A stretch of 64,000 bases of DNA from Deltaproteobacteria bacterium (GCA_005879255.1 VBKY01000029.1:1-64000); one strand, 5' to 3'; shown: positions 25,490 through 34,998, counted from the stretch's first letter. A program made the numbers and translations. The notes: generated by a model from the letters alone, not told the origin.

Positions 25490-25519
25490 CGTAGGGCAGG
25501 TTTGAAAACTGCCCCTACC
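25490..25519. repeat. Short palindromic repeat (GTAGGGGCAG type)
   Basis: GTAGGGCAG, a nine-base loop, then CTGCCCCTAC forms a near-perfect hairpin in the 187-bp spacer between the cytochrome and cupin genes. Palindromes of this kind recur as interspersed repeats in many environmental bacteria. It could also act as a terminator-like or mRNA-end structure for the cytochrome and cupin genes. Confidence 0.6.
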
Positions 25520-25575
25520 GGTTGCCCTCTTTCGTGGCATAACGGAAATTGACGTAGGGTAACTATGTCTACTTC

Positions 25576-26199
25576 TCAGACGGCGCTACTTGTAGAATCC
25601 CTTGGGTGCCATCCGTAATCGTCGAAGGGTTTATTTTGAGCTGCCGCGACCTGAGAAGCCAGCGGTGGAACCGGAAATGGCACTTGATTTTTCACGGGCG
25701 GCAGACTTTTCAAATATGCCCAAACCGCCTTTAAATCGTCGTCGGTGAGCCCTTTCAAACTTTCCCACGGCATCGGCGGCAAAACTGCTCGACCGTTCGG
25801 CTGGCCTTGATGCTTACCGGTTCGCGCCATTTGAATGAATGTCTCCTCGCTCCACTCTCCGATTCCGGTGCTGACGGCTTGGGCGGGGCCGTGGGGCGTT
25901 AGCTTTGCGAGCAACGAACCGTTGGTCGCCGCCACAACTCTCTTGCGCTCGATATCTTCAGACGACCATGACGGTACGGGTGCAGTCTCCGGATGTCCTG
26001 AGAGCAGCTTCGATGTGTCGAGCACAGGCGCGCCATTGGGCCCCGGAACCTTCGCCGTGTGGCAATCGTTACATCCCCCCAACGAAACGAGATACCTTCC
26101 TCTTTCAACCGGAGTCTGTCTACCAGTTTGCTGCTTCGAGCAACCAAAATGCGCCAAGCCCACTATCAGTATGAGAATTGATTTACTAACTCCGGACAT
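25576..26199 (-). CDS. Monoheme c-type cytochrome, exported
   Basis: A 207-residue protein with an N-terminal export signal (ILILIVGLAHFGCSK; the Cys could be lipidated, but the residues before it do not fit a strict lipobox). One heme-binding site CNDCH lies near residue 43. The probable axial Met is in LPPMPWESL near 143, before the typical LTDDDLKAVWAYLKSL helix. Such cytochromes carry electrons in the periplasm, often next to dehydrogenases; no redox partner is encoded nearby. It stands alone before the end of the ribosomal operon. Confidence 0.8.
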   Translation of the reverse strand: MSGVSKSILILIVGLAHFGCSKQQTGRQTPVERGRYLVSLGGCNDCHTAKVPGPNGAPVLDTSKLLSGHPETAPVPSWSSEDIERKRVVAATNGSLLAKLTPHGPAQAVSTGIGEWSEETFIQMARTGKHQGQPNGRAVLPPMPWESLKGLTDDDLKAVWAYLKSLPPVKNQVPFPVPPLASQVAAAQNKPFDDYGWHPRDSTSSAV

Positions 26200-26383
26200 T
26201 CGATTCCCCCAGACACGCTTGTTGCCGTAGCAATCTGGTTGAGCGAAGCGTAACCCGACACTCCCCGTATTCCCCCTATCCCAAATACCACGTCTGCGTA
26301 CCGGAGTACTGACAAGCCCGATTACCTTGCTCCCTTCGACAAATGACGCCCGACTTAAAGAAAGCTCCCGCTGCAGAAATGAA

Positions 26384-26419
26384 ACAGCCCGCCGGACCTA
26401 ACGTAGACCGGCGGGCTGT
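26384..26419 (-). terminator. Intrinsic terminator at the end of the ribosomal super-operon
   Basis: A perfect 12-bp G/C-rich stem (ACAGCCCGCCGG with CCGGCGGGCTGT) and a 12-base loop, followed on the minus strand by TTTCATTT. It lies 28 bp after the rplQ stop, where the alpha operon should end. Confidence 0.85.
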
Positions 26420-26446
26420 CTGATAAATTACGACTTTGAGCGGAAA

Positions 26447-26890
26447 TTATGCCGCTGCTTCCTGTTTCTCCGCTTGCTGCCGGCGAGCCCTACGCCGTCT
26501 TCTCCCCCCGCCCGCGACGCTTTCTTTGGCATTCTCCGATGCTACGAGCTCGATTACGGACATCTGTGCGGCGTCGCCGCGGCGAATACCGATCTTGACG
26601 ATCCGCGTGTAGCCGCCGGGTCGGTCCTTGAAACGCGGCCCGATGGTATCAAAGAGTTTCCGCACCACGGCTTTGTCCTGAACAATGCTGAGAACTTGGC
26701 GGCGCGCGTGCAAGGTCCCCTGCTTGCCAAGTGTAATCACGCGATCGACCCAGCGGCGCAGTTCCTTGGCCTTGGGATCCGTCGTTCGAATCTTTTCTTC
26801 GCGCAGCAAGGCCGTGATGAGATTACGCATCAACGCCCAGCGATGGCTGGAGTTACGGCTCAGTTGTCTTCCCGACTTGAGGTGGCGCAT
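26447..26890 (-). CDS. rplQ: Ribosomal protein L17
   Basis: A 147-residue large-subunit protein near the exit tunnel. The conserved start MRHLKSGRQLSRNSSHRWAL and the GGYTRIVKIGIRRGDAA region are clear. A basic/alanine tail of about 25 residues (RRRRRARRQQAEKQEAAA) extends beyond the core. It is the last gene of the alpha operon, nine bases after rpoA. Confidence 0.95.
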   Translation of the reverse strand: MRHLKSGRQLSRNSSHRWALMRNLITALLREEKIRTTDPKAKELRRWVDRVITLGKQGTLHARRQVLSIVQDKAVVRKLFDTIGPRFKDRPGGYTRIVKIGIRRGDAAQMSVIELVASENAKESVAGGGRRRRRARRQQAEKQEAAA

Positions 26891-26899
26891 GGTTCAGAC

Positions 26900-27922
26900 T
26901 TACTCCTTCTCTTTGTCGCGTTTCCGCGCCTCGATCTCTTCCCGAGAAGGAAAGTGATCGATCTTCATGCCGAGCTCAAGCCCCATTTCCTTGAGAATTT
27001 CCTTAATTTCATTCAACGATTTATGTCCGAAATTCTTGGTCCGGAGCATCTCTTGTTCAGACCTCTGAACTAGTTCACCGATATACTTGATATCGGCATT
27101 TTGCAGGCAGTTCTGCGATCTCACCGAGAACTCAAGCTCATCGACGCTGCGAAACAAGTTGTCGTTCAACGGAATCGGTGGGCCGTCGTCGCGTTTTTCC
27201 GGGCGCGGTTCCTCTTGGAAGTTGACGAACATACTGACCTGATCCTGGAGAATTTTGGCCGCGTAGGCCATCGCGTCATCCGGCTTCACGCTGCCGTCGG
27301 TATGCACCTCGAAGACCAGACGGTCGTAATCGGTTCGCTGCCCGACCCGCGCGTTAGCGACGGTGAAATTCACCTTCTGCACGGGCGAAAAAACCGCATC
27401 GATAAAAATCGTATCGACAGGCGCTCCCTCCTCTTTGTTTCTCTCTGCAGGAACATAACCGCGGCCGAGCTTGACGAGCATTTCCATTTCAAGTTTGGCG
27501 TCGCGCGAAAGCGTGGCAATCTTTTGCTCCGGATTCAAGATTTCGACGGCGGGCGGCGCGATAATGTCTTTGGCGAGAACCGTTGCCGGGCCTTTGATGT
27601 CGATCTTGAGCGATTGTTGTTCGGTTTCATTGAGCCGCAGGCGCACTTCTTTCAGATTCAAAATGATATCGGCGACGTCTTCGGTCACGCCGGGAACGGT
27701 GGAAAACTCGTGCAAGATACCTTTGATGCGCACGGCGACAATGGACGCGCCCATGAGCGAGGACAGCAAAATGCGCCGCAGCGAATTACCAACGGTTTGG
27801 CCAAAGCCGCGCTCGAAAGGCTCCGCGTAAAACTTGCCGTAAGTCGGGGTAAGAGTTTTTTCTTCCATCTCCAATTGTTTGGGTTTGATCAATTCCGTCC
27901 AATGCTGATACATTGTCGACAT
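26900..27922 (-). CDS. rpoA: RNA polymerase alpha subunit
   Basis: A 340-residue protein with the N-terminal assembly domain ([22 protein letters not shown]) and the C-terminal domain that binds UP elements and activators ([32 protein letters not shown]). I chose ATG 27922, which has GGGAG six bases upstream; the frame is open for another 45 codons, but these overlap rpsD. Length and domains are normal. Confidence 0.96.
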   Translation of the reverse strand: MSTMYQHWTELIKPKQLEMEEKTLTPTYGKFYAEPFERGFGQTVGNSLRRILLSSLMGASIVAVRIKGILHEFSTVPGVTEDVADIILNLKEVRLRLNETEQQSLKIDIKGPATVLAKDIIAPPAVEILNPEQKIATLSRDAKLEMEMLVKLGRGYVPAERNKEEGAPVDTIFIDAVFSPVQKVNFTVANARVGQRTDYDRLVFEVHTDGSVKPDDAMAYAAKILQDQVSMFVNFQEEPRPEKRDDGPPIPLNDNLFRSVDELEFSVRSQNCLQNADIKYIGELVQRSEQEMLRTKNFGHKSLNEIKEILKEMGLELGMKIDHFPSREEIEARKRDKEKE

Positions 27923-27942
27923 AGCGTCTCCCAAGTTCGAAC

Positions 27943-28569
27943 TTACTTCGAATATAATTCTACGATCAATTTCTCGTTGATCGGCATCGTGATATCGTTG
28001 CGTGAGGGCAAGACCTTGATGCGCCCGCTGTAGGTTTCCCGGTCGACTTCCGCCCACTCGGGGACACCGCGCCGCTGGGCGCCTTCCATGGCGGATAACA
28101 CCCGCCCCATTTGACGGCTAGGCTCTTTCACCGAGACGACGTCGCCCGCGCGGATGGTGTAAGAAGGAATATTCACCTTTTTGCTATTGACGTGGATATG
28201 GCCATGCCGCACCAACGATCTCGCTTCGGCGCGCGAACTGGCAAAGCCGAGGCGATAGGCGACGCTGTCGAGTCGGCGCTCGAGCAGGACTAACAGCGTC
28301 TCGCCGGTAATGCCTTTGGTACGTGCCGCTTCGGCAAACGTGCGGCGAAATTGCTTTTCCAGCAAGCCATATATTCTTTTCACCTTTTGCTTCTCGCGCA
28401 GCTGAATGCTGTACTCTGAGAACTTTGGCCTGCCTTGGCCGTGTTGTCCCGGCGGATAGTTGCGCCGCTCAATGGCGCATTTGTCGGTATAGCAGCGCTC
28501 GCCCTTGAGAAAGAGCTTCAGGTTTTCGCGCCTGCACAGCCGGCACACAGATTCCGTATATCTAGCCAA
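27943..28569 (-). CDS. rpsD: Ribosomal protein S4
   Basis: A 208-residue primary 16S-binding protein. The zinc-type N-terminus [23 protein letters not shown] has four cysteines and the S4 RNA-binding domain ([20 protein letters not shown]) is intact. In many bacteria S4 represses its own operon. Here the space upstream, between rpsK and rpsD, holds a 127-bp palindromic element. Confidence 0.95.
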   Translation of the reverse strand: MARYTESVCRLCRRENLKLFLKGERCYTDKCAIERRNYPPGQHGQGRPKFSEYSIQLREKQKVKRIYGLLEKQFRRTFAEAARTKGITGETLLVLLERRLDSVAYRLGFASSRAEARSLVRHGHIHVNSKKVNIPSYTIRAGDVVSVKEPSRQMGRVLSAMEGAQRRGVPEWAEVDRETYSGRIKVLPSRNDITMPINEKLIVELYSK

Positions 28570-28587
28570 TCGGTTTTCCTCCTCTAG

Positions 28588-28714
28588 CAGGCTGCTGAAA
28601 AAGACTCATATGCTTCGTGGCGCTCAATCGCCTCGCTACAACGTACTGCCTGAGTACGCTTCCGCTCGTCGATTTTTCGCGCGCCTCGTCTCTGAGATCT
28701 TTTTGAGCAGCCTG
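28588..28714. mobile_element. 127-bp terminal-inverted-repeat element between rpsK and rpsD
   Basis: The ends CAGGCTGCTGAAAAAG (28588-28603) and CTTTTTGAGCAGCCTG (28699-28714) are inverted repeats with 15 of 16 bases matching. An inner hairpin, CGTACT-GCCTG-AGTACG, lies near the centre. It encodes no transposase and resembles a small non-autonomous (MITE-like) or structured RNA element. It is transcribed with the alpha operon. Similar CAGGCTGCTGAAAAAG-ended elements occur, as I recall, in other deltaproteobacterial-type genomes. Confidence 0.75.
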
Positions 28715-28737
28715 TAAACCCATTTTTTTGTCAATTA

Positions 28738-29178
28738 TCAAACCCGTCTTCGTTTCGGCGGACGACAACCATTATGCGGTATCGGCGTAACGTCCTTGAT
28801 CAAGCTGATATTGATGCCCGCAGATTGCAGAGCTCGCAGCGCCGACTCACGCCCGGCCCCCGGTCCCCGAACAAATATCTGCACGGTTCGTAGCCCATGA
28901 TCCATAGCTTTTTTGGCCGCGCTGTCGGCCGCTTGCTGGGCGGCGAACGGCGTTCCCTTGCGCGACCCCTTAAATCCCATCGCTCCGGCGCTGGACCAGG
29001 AAATAACATTACCCTGGTAATCGGTGATCGTGACGATCGTGTTGTTAAATGTCGAGTGAATATGAACCACGCCTTCGGCGATGTTCTTCCGTCCGCGCTT
29101 TTTGCGCGCGGCGCGCTCGCCCGCCTTTTGTTCCGCCTGCCCCTCAACGTTTTGTTTTTCATCGGTGACATCTGCCAT
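28738..29178 (-). CDS. rpsK: Ribosomal protein S11
   Basis: A 146-residue platform protein of the small subunit. The core from [18 protein letters not shown] to [12 protein letters not shown] is typical. The N-terminal about 25 residues ([20 protein letters not shown]) form a charged extension longer than in E. coli. Twelve bases separate it from rpsM upstream. Confidence 0.95.
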   Translation of the reverse strand: MADVTDEKQNVEGQAEQKAGERAARKKRGRKNIAEGVVHIHSTFNNTIVTITDYQGNVISWSSAGAMGFKGSRKGTPFAAQQAADSAAKKAMDHGLRTVQIFVRGPGAGRESALRALQSAGINISLIKDVTPIPHNGCRPPKRRRV

Positions 29179-29190
29179 GATCTTCTCCTG

Positions 29191-29574
29191 TTAGCCCTTT
29201 GATGGTGCCGGCTTCTTGCCCGCATCGGTTCTGCGCGGCCCTTTGCGGGTGCGCGCGTTGGTATGGGTGCGCTGGCCGCGAACCGGGAGATTCTTGCGGT
29301 GACGCAGGCCACGGTACGATCCCATATCGAGATGGCGCTTGATATTTCCCGTCACATCTCGCCGAAGATCTCCTTCGACCTTAACGCCCTGGTCGATGAC
29401 TTGGCGAATTTTAACGACGTCGTCATCAGTCAAGTCGTCGCTCTTAAGATCCAGCGAAATGCCGGCTTGCTGTAAAATACTGCGCGAAGAACTGCGCCCG
29501 ATACCGTAAATATACGTAAGCGCAACTTCCATTCTTTTGCTCCTCGGCAAATCCACACCCGCGATACGTGCCAT
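29191..29574 (-). CDS. rpsM: Ribosomal protein S13
   Basis: A 127-residue head protein that contacts the P-site tRNA and the large subunit. [20 protein letters not shown], the helix-hairpin-helix region and the C-terminal [17 protein letters not shown] tail are conserved. Confidence 0.95.
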   Translation of the reverse strand: MARIAGVDLPRSKRMEVALTYIYGIGRSSSRSILQQAGISLDLKSDDLTDDDVVKIRQVIDQGVKVEGDLRRDVTGNIKRHLDMGSYRGLRHRKNLPVRGQRTHTNARTRKGPRRTDAGKKPAPSKG

Positions 29575-29584
29575 AGGCTCACTC

Positions 29585-29660
29585 CATTTGAAGTTTCAAA
29601 ACGAAAATTCCCTTTTCGGGTTCGCTTGAACCGTTAAACTTTTGAACGCTTGAACCATTG
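29585..29660. repeat. GTTCAA-type intergenic repeat
   Basis: The spacer between rpmJ and rpsM is made of CTTGAACC/TTTTGAACG/CTTGAACC words with a partial reverse match (GAAGTTTCAAAAC) on the left, and belongs with the repeats around trpA. Confidence 0.55.
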
Positions 29661-29661
29661 A

Positions 29662-29775
29662 TCAGCCTTGCCGTTGCTTGTGCTTGGTGTTCTCGCACAA
29701 CACCCGCACCACGCCCTTGCGGCGAATCACTTTGCACTTGTTGCAGATCTTTTTGACCGAAGCTCTTACCTTCAT
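29662..29775 (-). CDS. rpmJ: Ribosomal protein L36
   Basis: A 37-residue zinc protein of the large subunit, start [15 protein letters not shown]. The zinc ligands are the two Cys of CNKC, a later Cys (VLCEN) and His (KHKQRQG). It sits in its usual place between infA and rpsM. Confidence 0.95.
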   Translation of the reverse strand: MKVRASVKKICNKCKVIRRKGVVRVLCENTKHKQRQG

Positions 29776-29789
29776 GACTGCTCCTACTT

Positions 29790-30008
29790 TTAGCGCTCCC
29801 GGAAGATGATGCGTCCCCTTGCCAAGTCATAGGGGGACAGCTCGATCTTCACCTTGTCCCCAGGCAATATCTTGATGTAGTGCATGCGCATTTTGCCCGA
29901 GATATGGGCGAGCACTTTATGTCCGTTCTCCAATTTCACGCGAAACATCGCGTTGGGCAGCGTCTCCAGTACCGTACCGGTGACTTCGATAGCGTCTTCT
30001 TTTGGCAT
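29790..30008 (-). CDS. infA: Translation initiation factor IF-1
   Basis: A 72-residue OB-fold protein that occupies the ribosomal A site during initiation. Starting at ATG 30008 gives [15 protein letters not shown], the normal family start. [20 protein letters not shown] and the ending [14 protein letters not shown] are standard. Confidence 0.95.
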   Translation of the reverse strand: MPKEDAIEVTGTVLETLPNAMFRVKLENGHKVLAHISGKMRMHYIKILPGDKVKIELSPYDLARGRIIFRER

Positions 30009-30038
30009 AGGAAACTCTGCCGAATAGGCCGTCAAATT

Positions 30039-30797
30039 TTACAGTTGACTGAGTATATACGGCCCGTTTTTGGTAATCGCCACGGAATGCTCGAAATGGG
30101 CCGCCAAGCTACCATCTTTCGTCACCGCCGTCCAACCATCTTCTTTAATTTCAACCTCGTAACTTCCGACGTTCACCATTGGTTCGATCGCCAGCACCAT
30201 ACCCTCTTTTAAACGCAACCCCCGATCGGGCTCACCGTAGTTCGGCACCGGCGGTTCTTCGTGCAGCTTTTTGCCGATACCATGCCCGACGAATGCGCGA
30301 ACCACCGAGAAACCAGCGCTCTCGGCGAGCCGCTGCACTACGGAACCTAGATCGCCCAGCCGCTTGCCATCGTAGAGCTGCTCGATGCCTTTATAGAGCG
30401 ACTGCTCGGTGACATCCATTAAACGCCGGGCTTCTTCATTCACCCGGCCTACGCCTACAGTAATCGCCGAGTCGCCATAGTAACCTTCGTAGATAACGCC
30501 GTAGTCGAGGCCGATGATGTCGCCTTCGCGGAGCGCGCGCTTCGACGGAATGCCATGAACGATCTCATCGTTTATCGAGGCGCAGAGACAGCAGGGATAA
30601 ATCCTTCCGGCTACGTTATAACCTTTGAACGCCGGTACCGCGTGCTTCTTTAACGTCAGCTCCTCGGCAAGCGCATCCAATTCCAAAGTCGTGACACCGG
30701 GCGCGACACGCTCTCTCAGCTCTTTGAGGACCTCCGCAACGATGACGTTCGCCCGTCTCATGATCTCGATTTCTCGAGCCGACTTGAGCGAAATCAC
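30039..30797 (-). CDS. map: Methionine aminopeptidase type I
   Basis: A 252-residue metalloprotease that removes the starting Met from new proteins. Metal ligands are visible as Asp in GLDYGV and YYGDSA, His in VGHGIGKKLHE, Glu in LAIEPM and Glu in HFEHSV. The start is a GTG at 30797 that overlaps the adk stop (GTGA), so translation is coupled. Confidence 0.95.
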   Translation of the reverse strand: MISLKSAREIEIMRRANVIVAEVLKELRERVAPGVTTLELDALAEELTLKKHAVPAFKGYNVAGRIYPCCLCASINDEIVHGIPSKRALREGDIIGLDYGVIYEGYYGDSAITVGVGRVNEEARRLMDVTEQSLYKGIEQLYDGKRLGDLGSVVQRLAESAGFSVVRAFVGHGIGKKLHEEPPVPNYGEPDRGLRLKEGMVLAIEPMVNVGSYEVEIKEDGWTAVTKDGSLAAHFEHSVAITKNGPYILSQL

Positions 30798-31459
30798 GTC
30801 ACTACATCTCCTAAGGCCTTAGTCACTCGGGCGCGAATGTCATTGACTTCGCCGACGCCATCGATTTCCCTCAGCAATCCCCGCTCACGATAATAATTGG
30901 CCAGAGGGGCGGTTTGTTTCTCGTAGACCTTGAGGCGATTGGCGATCGTCTCTTCCCGGTCATCGTCGCGCTGGTAAAGTTCTCCACCGCAGCGATCACA
31001 GACGCCGGCTTTTTTCGGCGGATTGAAAACCACGTGACAGAGGGCGCCGCAGCTTCTGCAGGTGCGACGGCCAGCCAGCCTCTGGATAATAATGCTCTCC
31101 GGCACTTGAACCGATAACACACAATTCAGGCCAAGCCCGCTGGTTTTGAGAATCGCATCGAGACTCTCCGCCTGAGGGATCGTCCTCGGGAAACCGTCTA
31201 GGATAAATCCCTTTTCACAGTCCGGCTCTTTCAACCGCTCGGCGACCAAATTGACGATCACATCATCGGGCACCAACGCGCCGCGATTAATATATTCTGC
31301 AGCCTGCTTGCCCAGCGGAGTCTGCTGCATCACGGCTTTACGGAGAATATCGCCGGTCGAAATCTGACAAGCGGCAAATTCATCCTGCAACAGTTTTGCT
31401 TGGGTTCCCTTACCGGCACCGGGGGGTCCCAGCAACACGACGCGCGCACCGCTGGCCAC
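30794..31459 (-). CDS. adk: Adenylate kinase
   Basis: A 221-residue enzyme converting AMP and ATP to two ADP. The P-loop is LLGPPGAGKGTQ. The AMP-binding region includes ISTGDILRKAV and DGFPRT. The LID domain is of the zinc type, with two CxxC pairs (CRSCGALC, CDRCGGELY). The start is GTG 31459, three bases after the secY stop. Sitting between secY and map is the usual arrangement. Confidence 0.95.
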   Translation of the reverse strand: MASGARVVLLGPPGAGKGTQAKLLQDEFAACQISTGDILRKAVMQQTPLGKQAAEYINRGALVPDDVIVNLVAERLKEPDCEKGFILDGFPRTIPQAESLDAILKTSGLGLNCVLSVQVPESIIIQRLAGRRTCRSCGALCHVVFNPPKKAGVCDRCGGELYQRDDDREETIANRLKVYEKQTAPLANYYRERGLLREIDGVGEVNDIRARVTKALGDVVT

Positions 31460-31462
31460 TAC

Positions 31463-32700
31463 TTAGCCCCTTCGACCACGCAGCCGTCCCCGCTTCATAA
31501 AGCCCTCGTAGTTGCGGGTAATCAGATGGGTTTCCATCTGCGCGACGGTATCCAACGCGACGCCGACGACGATCAGAAGCGCCGTGCCGCCGAAATAGAA
31601 GGGTACGTTTAATTGTCGCACCAAAATCGTCGGCAAAAGCGAAACGATGCAAAGATAAATCGCTCCGCTCAAGGTAATGCGAGACAGGACCCGCTCGATA
31701 AACTCAGCGGTTTTTTGGCCCGGCCGAATTCCCGGAATGTACCCGCCGGCCTTTTTCATATTCTCCGCGACGTCGCTCGGATTGAACACCACCGCGGTAT
31801 AAAAGAAGGCGAAGAAAATAATTAATATGACGTAAACTAAGTCGTGCAACCAAGTGCCGGGCGCCAGTGCGCCGGAAACCATTTGCACCCAGGGATGATT
31901 GGCAAATTGCGCCAGCGTCGCCGGGAAAATCAAGATCGAAGACGCAAAGATCGGCGGTATTACATTCGCCGTATTGATCTTTAGCGGCAGGTGCGAGCTC
32001 ATGCCGCCGTACATTTTGCGTCCGACCACGCGCTTCGCGTACTGCACGGGAATGCGCCGTTGGCCACGTTCGACGAATATAATTGCGCCGACGACTAAGA
32101 CGCTCAGGATGAGGATCACCAGAGCAACCAGCGGACCTAACTCGCCTTCACGCATGAACTGCAATGTCGTGGAAACCGCCGATGGGAGACGCGCGACGAT
32201 GCCGGCGAAGATGATCAAAACGTGATCACGGTCATAAAACGGAATCCCCAGCCGGGATTCAACACCAGGCTATGCCCGCCCGGCCCCTGGGTGCCCTCCA
32301 GACCGACGCTGATCATGATGCCTTGAATAATCGACAGCACTACAGTGCCGTAACGAGTATATTGAGTGATCTTACGCCGGCCGATTTCCCCTTCCTTCGA
32401 CAACCTTTCCAGATAAGGGAACACCACCGTCAAGAGCTGCAGAATAATCGACGCACTGATATACGGCATGATGCCTAGGGAAAACACCGAGAACTGCTCC
32501 AAGGCGCCGCCGGAAAACAGATTCAGGAAACCAAACAACGTATTCTTTTGCTGTTCGAAAAATGCCGCCATCGCCAGGCGGTCGATGCCCGGCGTTGGCA
32601 CATGTACGCCGAGGCGGTACACCGCCAACATCGCCAGCGTGAAGAACAGCCGGCGGCGCAACTCGGGAATGCGCGACGCGTTTTGGAAACCGCTAAGCAT
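31463..32700 (-). pseudogene. secY: Preprotein translocase SecY, broken by a deletion of about 73 nt
   Basis: The N-terminal part (ATG 32700, MLSGFQNASRIPELRRRLFF to GWGFRFMTVIT) covers the first four membrane helices. After position about 32219 the frame runs into TGA. The remainder, LIIFAGIVARLPSAV to the stop at 31463, reads in another frame and is fully conserved. SecY proteins have about 25 residues here, including the WLGEQITERGIGNGIS loop, that are absent. Restoring about 73 nt gives 436 residues, the normal length. SecY is the essential core of the Sec channel, so a cell could not live with this as its only copy. Sequence error is the likeliest reading. Confidence 0.88.
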
Positions 32701-33110
32701 GACGCGCGATCAGCTCCGCCTTGCCGCCGGCGGCTTCAATCTTCTCTTTCGCCTTGGCGGAAAATCCATGGGCCTTGACTGTTAAAGCTTTCGATATTAC
32801 CCGTTACCAATCCGTGCTCGCTCAAGCTTTCAGGCGTCACCTCGCTGCCCGCGGAAAACAATTCGAGCTGGCCGAGATTGACCGCGGACATTTCAACGCG
32901 AAACGGATTATGAAAACCTCGCTTGGGCAAGCGACGCTGTAACGGCATCTGACCGCCTTCGAATCCCGGCTGGACATTACCGCCAGAGCGCGCGCCCTGT
33001 CCTTTGTGGCCGCGACAGGAAGTCTTGCCATGACCTGAGCCATCGCCGCGTCCGACGCGTTTGCGCTTCTTGCTCGAACCAGCCGCGGGTTTCAGTTCAT
33101 CGAGTCTCAT
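32693..33110 (-). pseudogene. rplO: Ribosomal protein L15, broken by a deletion of about 35 nt
   Basis: The first two thirds (ATG 33110, [20 protein letters not shown] to [10 protein letters not shown]) are normal. Then the open frame gives an atypical ending at 32736. One frame over, the DNA reads [20 protein letters not shown] to the stop at 32693, the proper L15 C-terminus. About 11 residues (RVKVLGDGEL type) between the two parts are missing. The bases TATCGA/ATCGA at the join suggest loss between short direct repeats. Restoring about 35 nt gives 150 residues. The start is two bases after the rpsE stop, so rpmD (L30) is absent. Confidence 0.85.
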
Positions 33111-33112
33111 GA

Positions 33113-33610
33113 TCAACGAATCTCCGCGAGGGCCTTGCCGCGTCGATCGGCGATGTCTTCCGGCGAGCGCAGATCGCTGAGCGCCGCAATCGTCGCTTTG
33201 ACCATATTATGCGGATTGTTGGAACCGATACATTTGGTCAAAACGTTTTGAATACCGGACGCTTCCACCACCGCGCGCACGCCTCCACCGGCAATGACCC
33301 CGGTTCCATCCGACGCCGGTTTGAGAATCACATAACCCGCGCCGAAGTGGCCTGTGACTTCGAACGGAATGGTGCCGTCCATGACCGGCACTCGAATCAA
33401 GCTTTTTTTGGCCTGCTCTAAGCCTTTACGGATCGCTTCCGGAACTTCCTTGGCTTTGCCCATGCCATAACCGACCAGCGAGCGGTTGTCGCCGACGACC
33501 ACCAGGGCGCTGAAGCTGAACCGTCGGCCACCTTTGACGACTTTGGCCACCCGGCTGATGTGCACCACTTTTTCCTTCAACTCTAATCCCTGCGGATCAA
33601 TCCGTTCCAA
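33113..33610 (-). CDS. rpsE: Ribosomal protein S5
   Basis: A 165-residue protein of the decoding region. The double-stranded-RNA-like domain ([20 protein letters not shown]) and [20 protein letters not shown] are conserved. It is followed directly by rplO. Confidence 0.95.
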   Translation of the reverse strand: MERIDPQGLELKEKVVHISRVAKVVKGGRRFSFSALVVVGDNRSLVGYGMGKAKEVPEAIRKGLEQAKKSLIRVPVMDGTIPFEVTGHFGAGYVILKPASDGTGVIAGGGVRAVVEASGIQNVLTKCIGSNNPHNMVKATIAALSDLRSPEDIADRRGKALAEIR

Positions 33611-33643
33611 AGCAACCTCTCGTTCTCTCGTTCACTGACTTGG

Positions 33644-34006
33644 TCAGAATTCCAAACCACCTTCGCGGGCGCCGTCCGCCACCGCCTTGACACGGCCGTG
33701 GTAGAGAAATCCGTTTCGATCAAAAACGACGCGCGTTATATTTTTTTCTTTGCAAATTCTCGCCAGAGCCAATCCGATCTGTTTTGCGCCATCGACGCTA
33801 TTACGCTTCTTCACTCCGGTCAGATCGTCGGACAAAGTCGATACGGCGGCGAGAGTCTTTCCCTGATCGTCGGATATCACCTGCGCATATATATGTTTGT
33901 TGCTGCGAAATACGCAAACCCGCGGCAGCGCCTCGGTACCGATGATCTTTTTGCGCACGCGCGCCTTCCGGCGCAGCCTTGCGCTGTCTTCCCGTTTAAT
34001 CGCCAT
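33644..34006 (-). CDS. rplR: Ribosomal protein L18
   Basis: A 120-residue 5S rRNA-binding protein. [20 protein letters not shown] at the start, [13 protein letters not shown] in the middle and [20 protein letters not shown] at the end are standard. Confidence 0.95.
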   Translation of the reverse strand: MAIKREDSARLRRKARVRKKIIGTEALPRVCVFRSNKHIYAQVISDDQGKTLAAVSTLSDDLTGVKKRNSVDGAKQIGLALARICKEKNITRVVFDRNGFLYHGRVKAVADGAREGGLEF

Positions 34007-34023
34007 CTGTCATTCCCAACGCT

Positions 34024-34575
34024 CTACTTGCCGCTCGCCGAGCCGACGGCCTTGCCCGCCTTACGCTTTATGAACTCTTCCCGATACTTGATGCCCTTGC
34101 CTTTGTAAGGCTCCGGCAGCCGCAGGCCACGAATTTTAGCCGCTGTCTCGCCAAGCAATTGGCGATCGGCACCACTGAGAGTGATAATAATCTGCCGCTC
34201 AACTGAAGCCGTCACCCCCTGTGGCAGCGGAAAAATCACGGGATGAGAATAGCCCAAGGTCATGTGGATTTCCTGGCCTTTGACTTCCGCGCGATAACCG
34301 ACGCCATTGATATCCAGCACGCGGGTAAACCCCTGGCTAACCCCTTGTGCCATGTTCGCGATCAGCTTACGCGTGAGCCCGTGCAGCGCGCGGCTCTTTC
34401 GATCCTCCGCCCGGCGCTCGATGCGCACGACGTTACCCTCGACGTTCACATTGATACCCGCAGGCACGGTCGTGTGCAGTTTTCCTTTCGGTCCCTCCAC
34501 GTGAACTGCATCGGTGTCCACTGCGACCTTGACGCCCGCAGGGATGGTTACCGGCAACTTTCCGATACGTGACAC
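34024..34575 (-). CDS. rplF: Ribosomal protein L6
   Basis: A 183-residue two-domain protein near the factor-binding site. MSRIGKLPVTIPAGVKV, the internal duplication and the C-terminal PEPYKGKGIKYREEFIKRK are present. Confidence 0.95.
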   Translation of the reverse strand: MSRIGKLPVTIPAGVKVAVDTDAVHVEGPKGKLHTTVPAGINVNVEGNVVRIERRAEDRKSRALHGLTRKLIANMAQGVSQGFTRVLDINGVGYRAEVKGQEIHMTLGYSHPVIFPLPQGVTASVERQIIITLSGADRQLLGETAAKIRGLRLPEPYKGKGIKYREEFIKRKAGKAVGSASGK

Positions 34576-34593
34576 CTTACACCTCGATTCCGC

Positions 34594-34998
34594 CTACCAG
34601 ACCGAGCAGATCAATTCGCCGCCGACTTTCGCTCTTTGGGCCTCGCGGTCGACCAAAATCCCTCTGGGCGTCGACAAGACGTTAATGCCGAGGCCTTTGC
34701 GTACGGGATTTGCCTCATTGGCGCCAACGTAGACCCGGCGCCCAGGAGTGCTGACACGCTTGAGCCCCGAAATAATCGGCCGGTTCTCCCGGTCGAACCT
34801 GAGCTGGATGACGATTTCGTCGCCCCCGCCAACGGCGGCTTTTATTTTTTTTTGTTCTTTCAGATATCCTTCGTCAATTAAAATCTTGACGACATTTTCT
34901 TTGAGTCGCGACCACGGCACAGCGACTTTCTGATGTCGGGCCCGCGAAGCATTGCGAATGCGAGTGAGCATATCGGCGATTGGATCGGTCATTGCCAT
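34594..34998 (-). CDS. rpsH: Ribosomal protein S8
   Basis: A 134-residue 16S helix 21 binding protein, the usual translational repressor of the spc operon. MTDPIADMLTRIRNA and the C-terminal NVLSTPRGILVDREAQRAKV are typical. ATG 34998 and 34992 are both possible starts. Confidence 0.95.
   Translation of the reverse strand: MAMTDPIADMLTRIRNASRARHQKVAVPWSRLKENVVKILIDEGYLKEQKKIKAAVGGGDEIVIQLRFDRENRPIISGLKRVSTPGRRVYVGANEANPVRKGLGINVLSTPRGILVDREAQRAKVGGELICSVW

Noticed and set aside
28562..28768. Open frame of 68 codons between rpsD and rpsK
   Set aside because: It consists almost wholly of the inverted-repeat element and has no family match or ribosome site.
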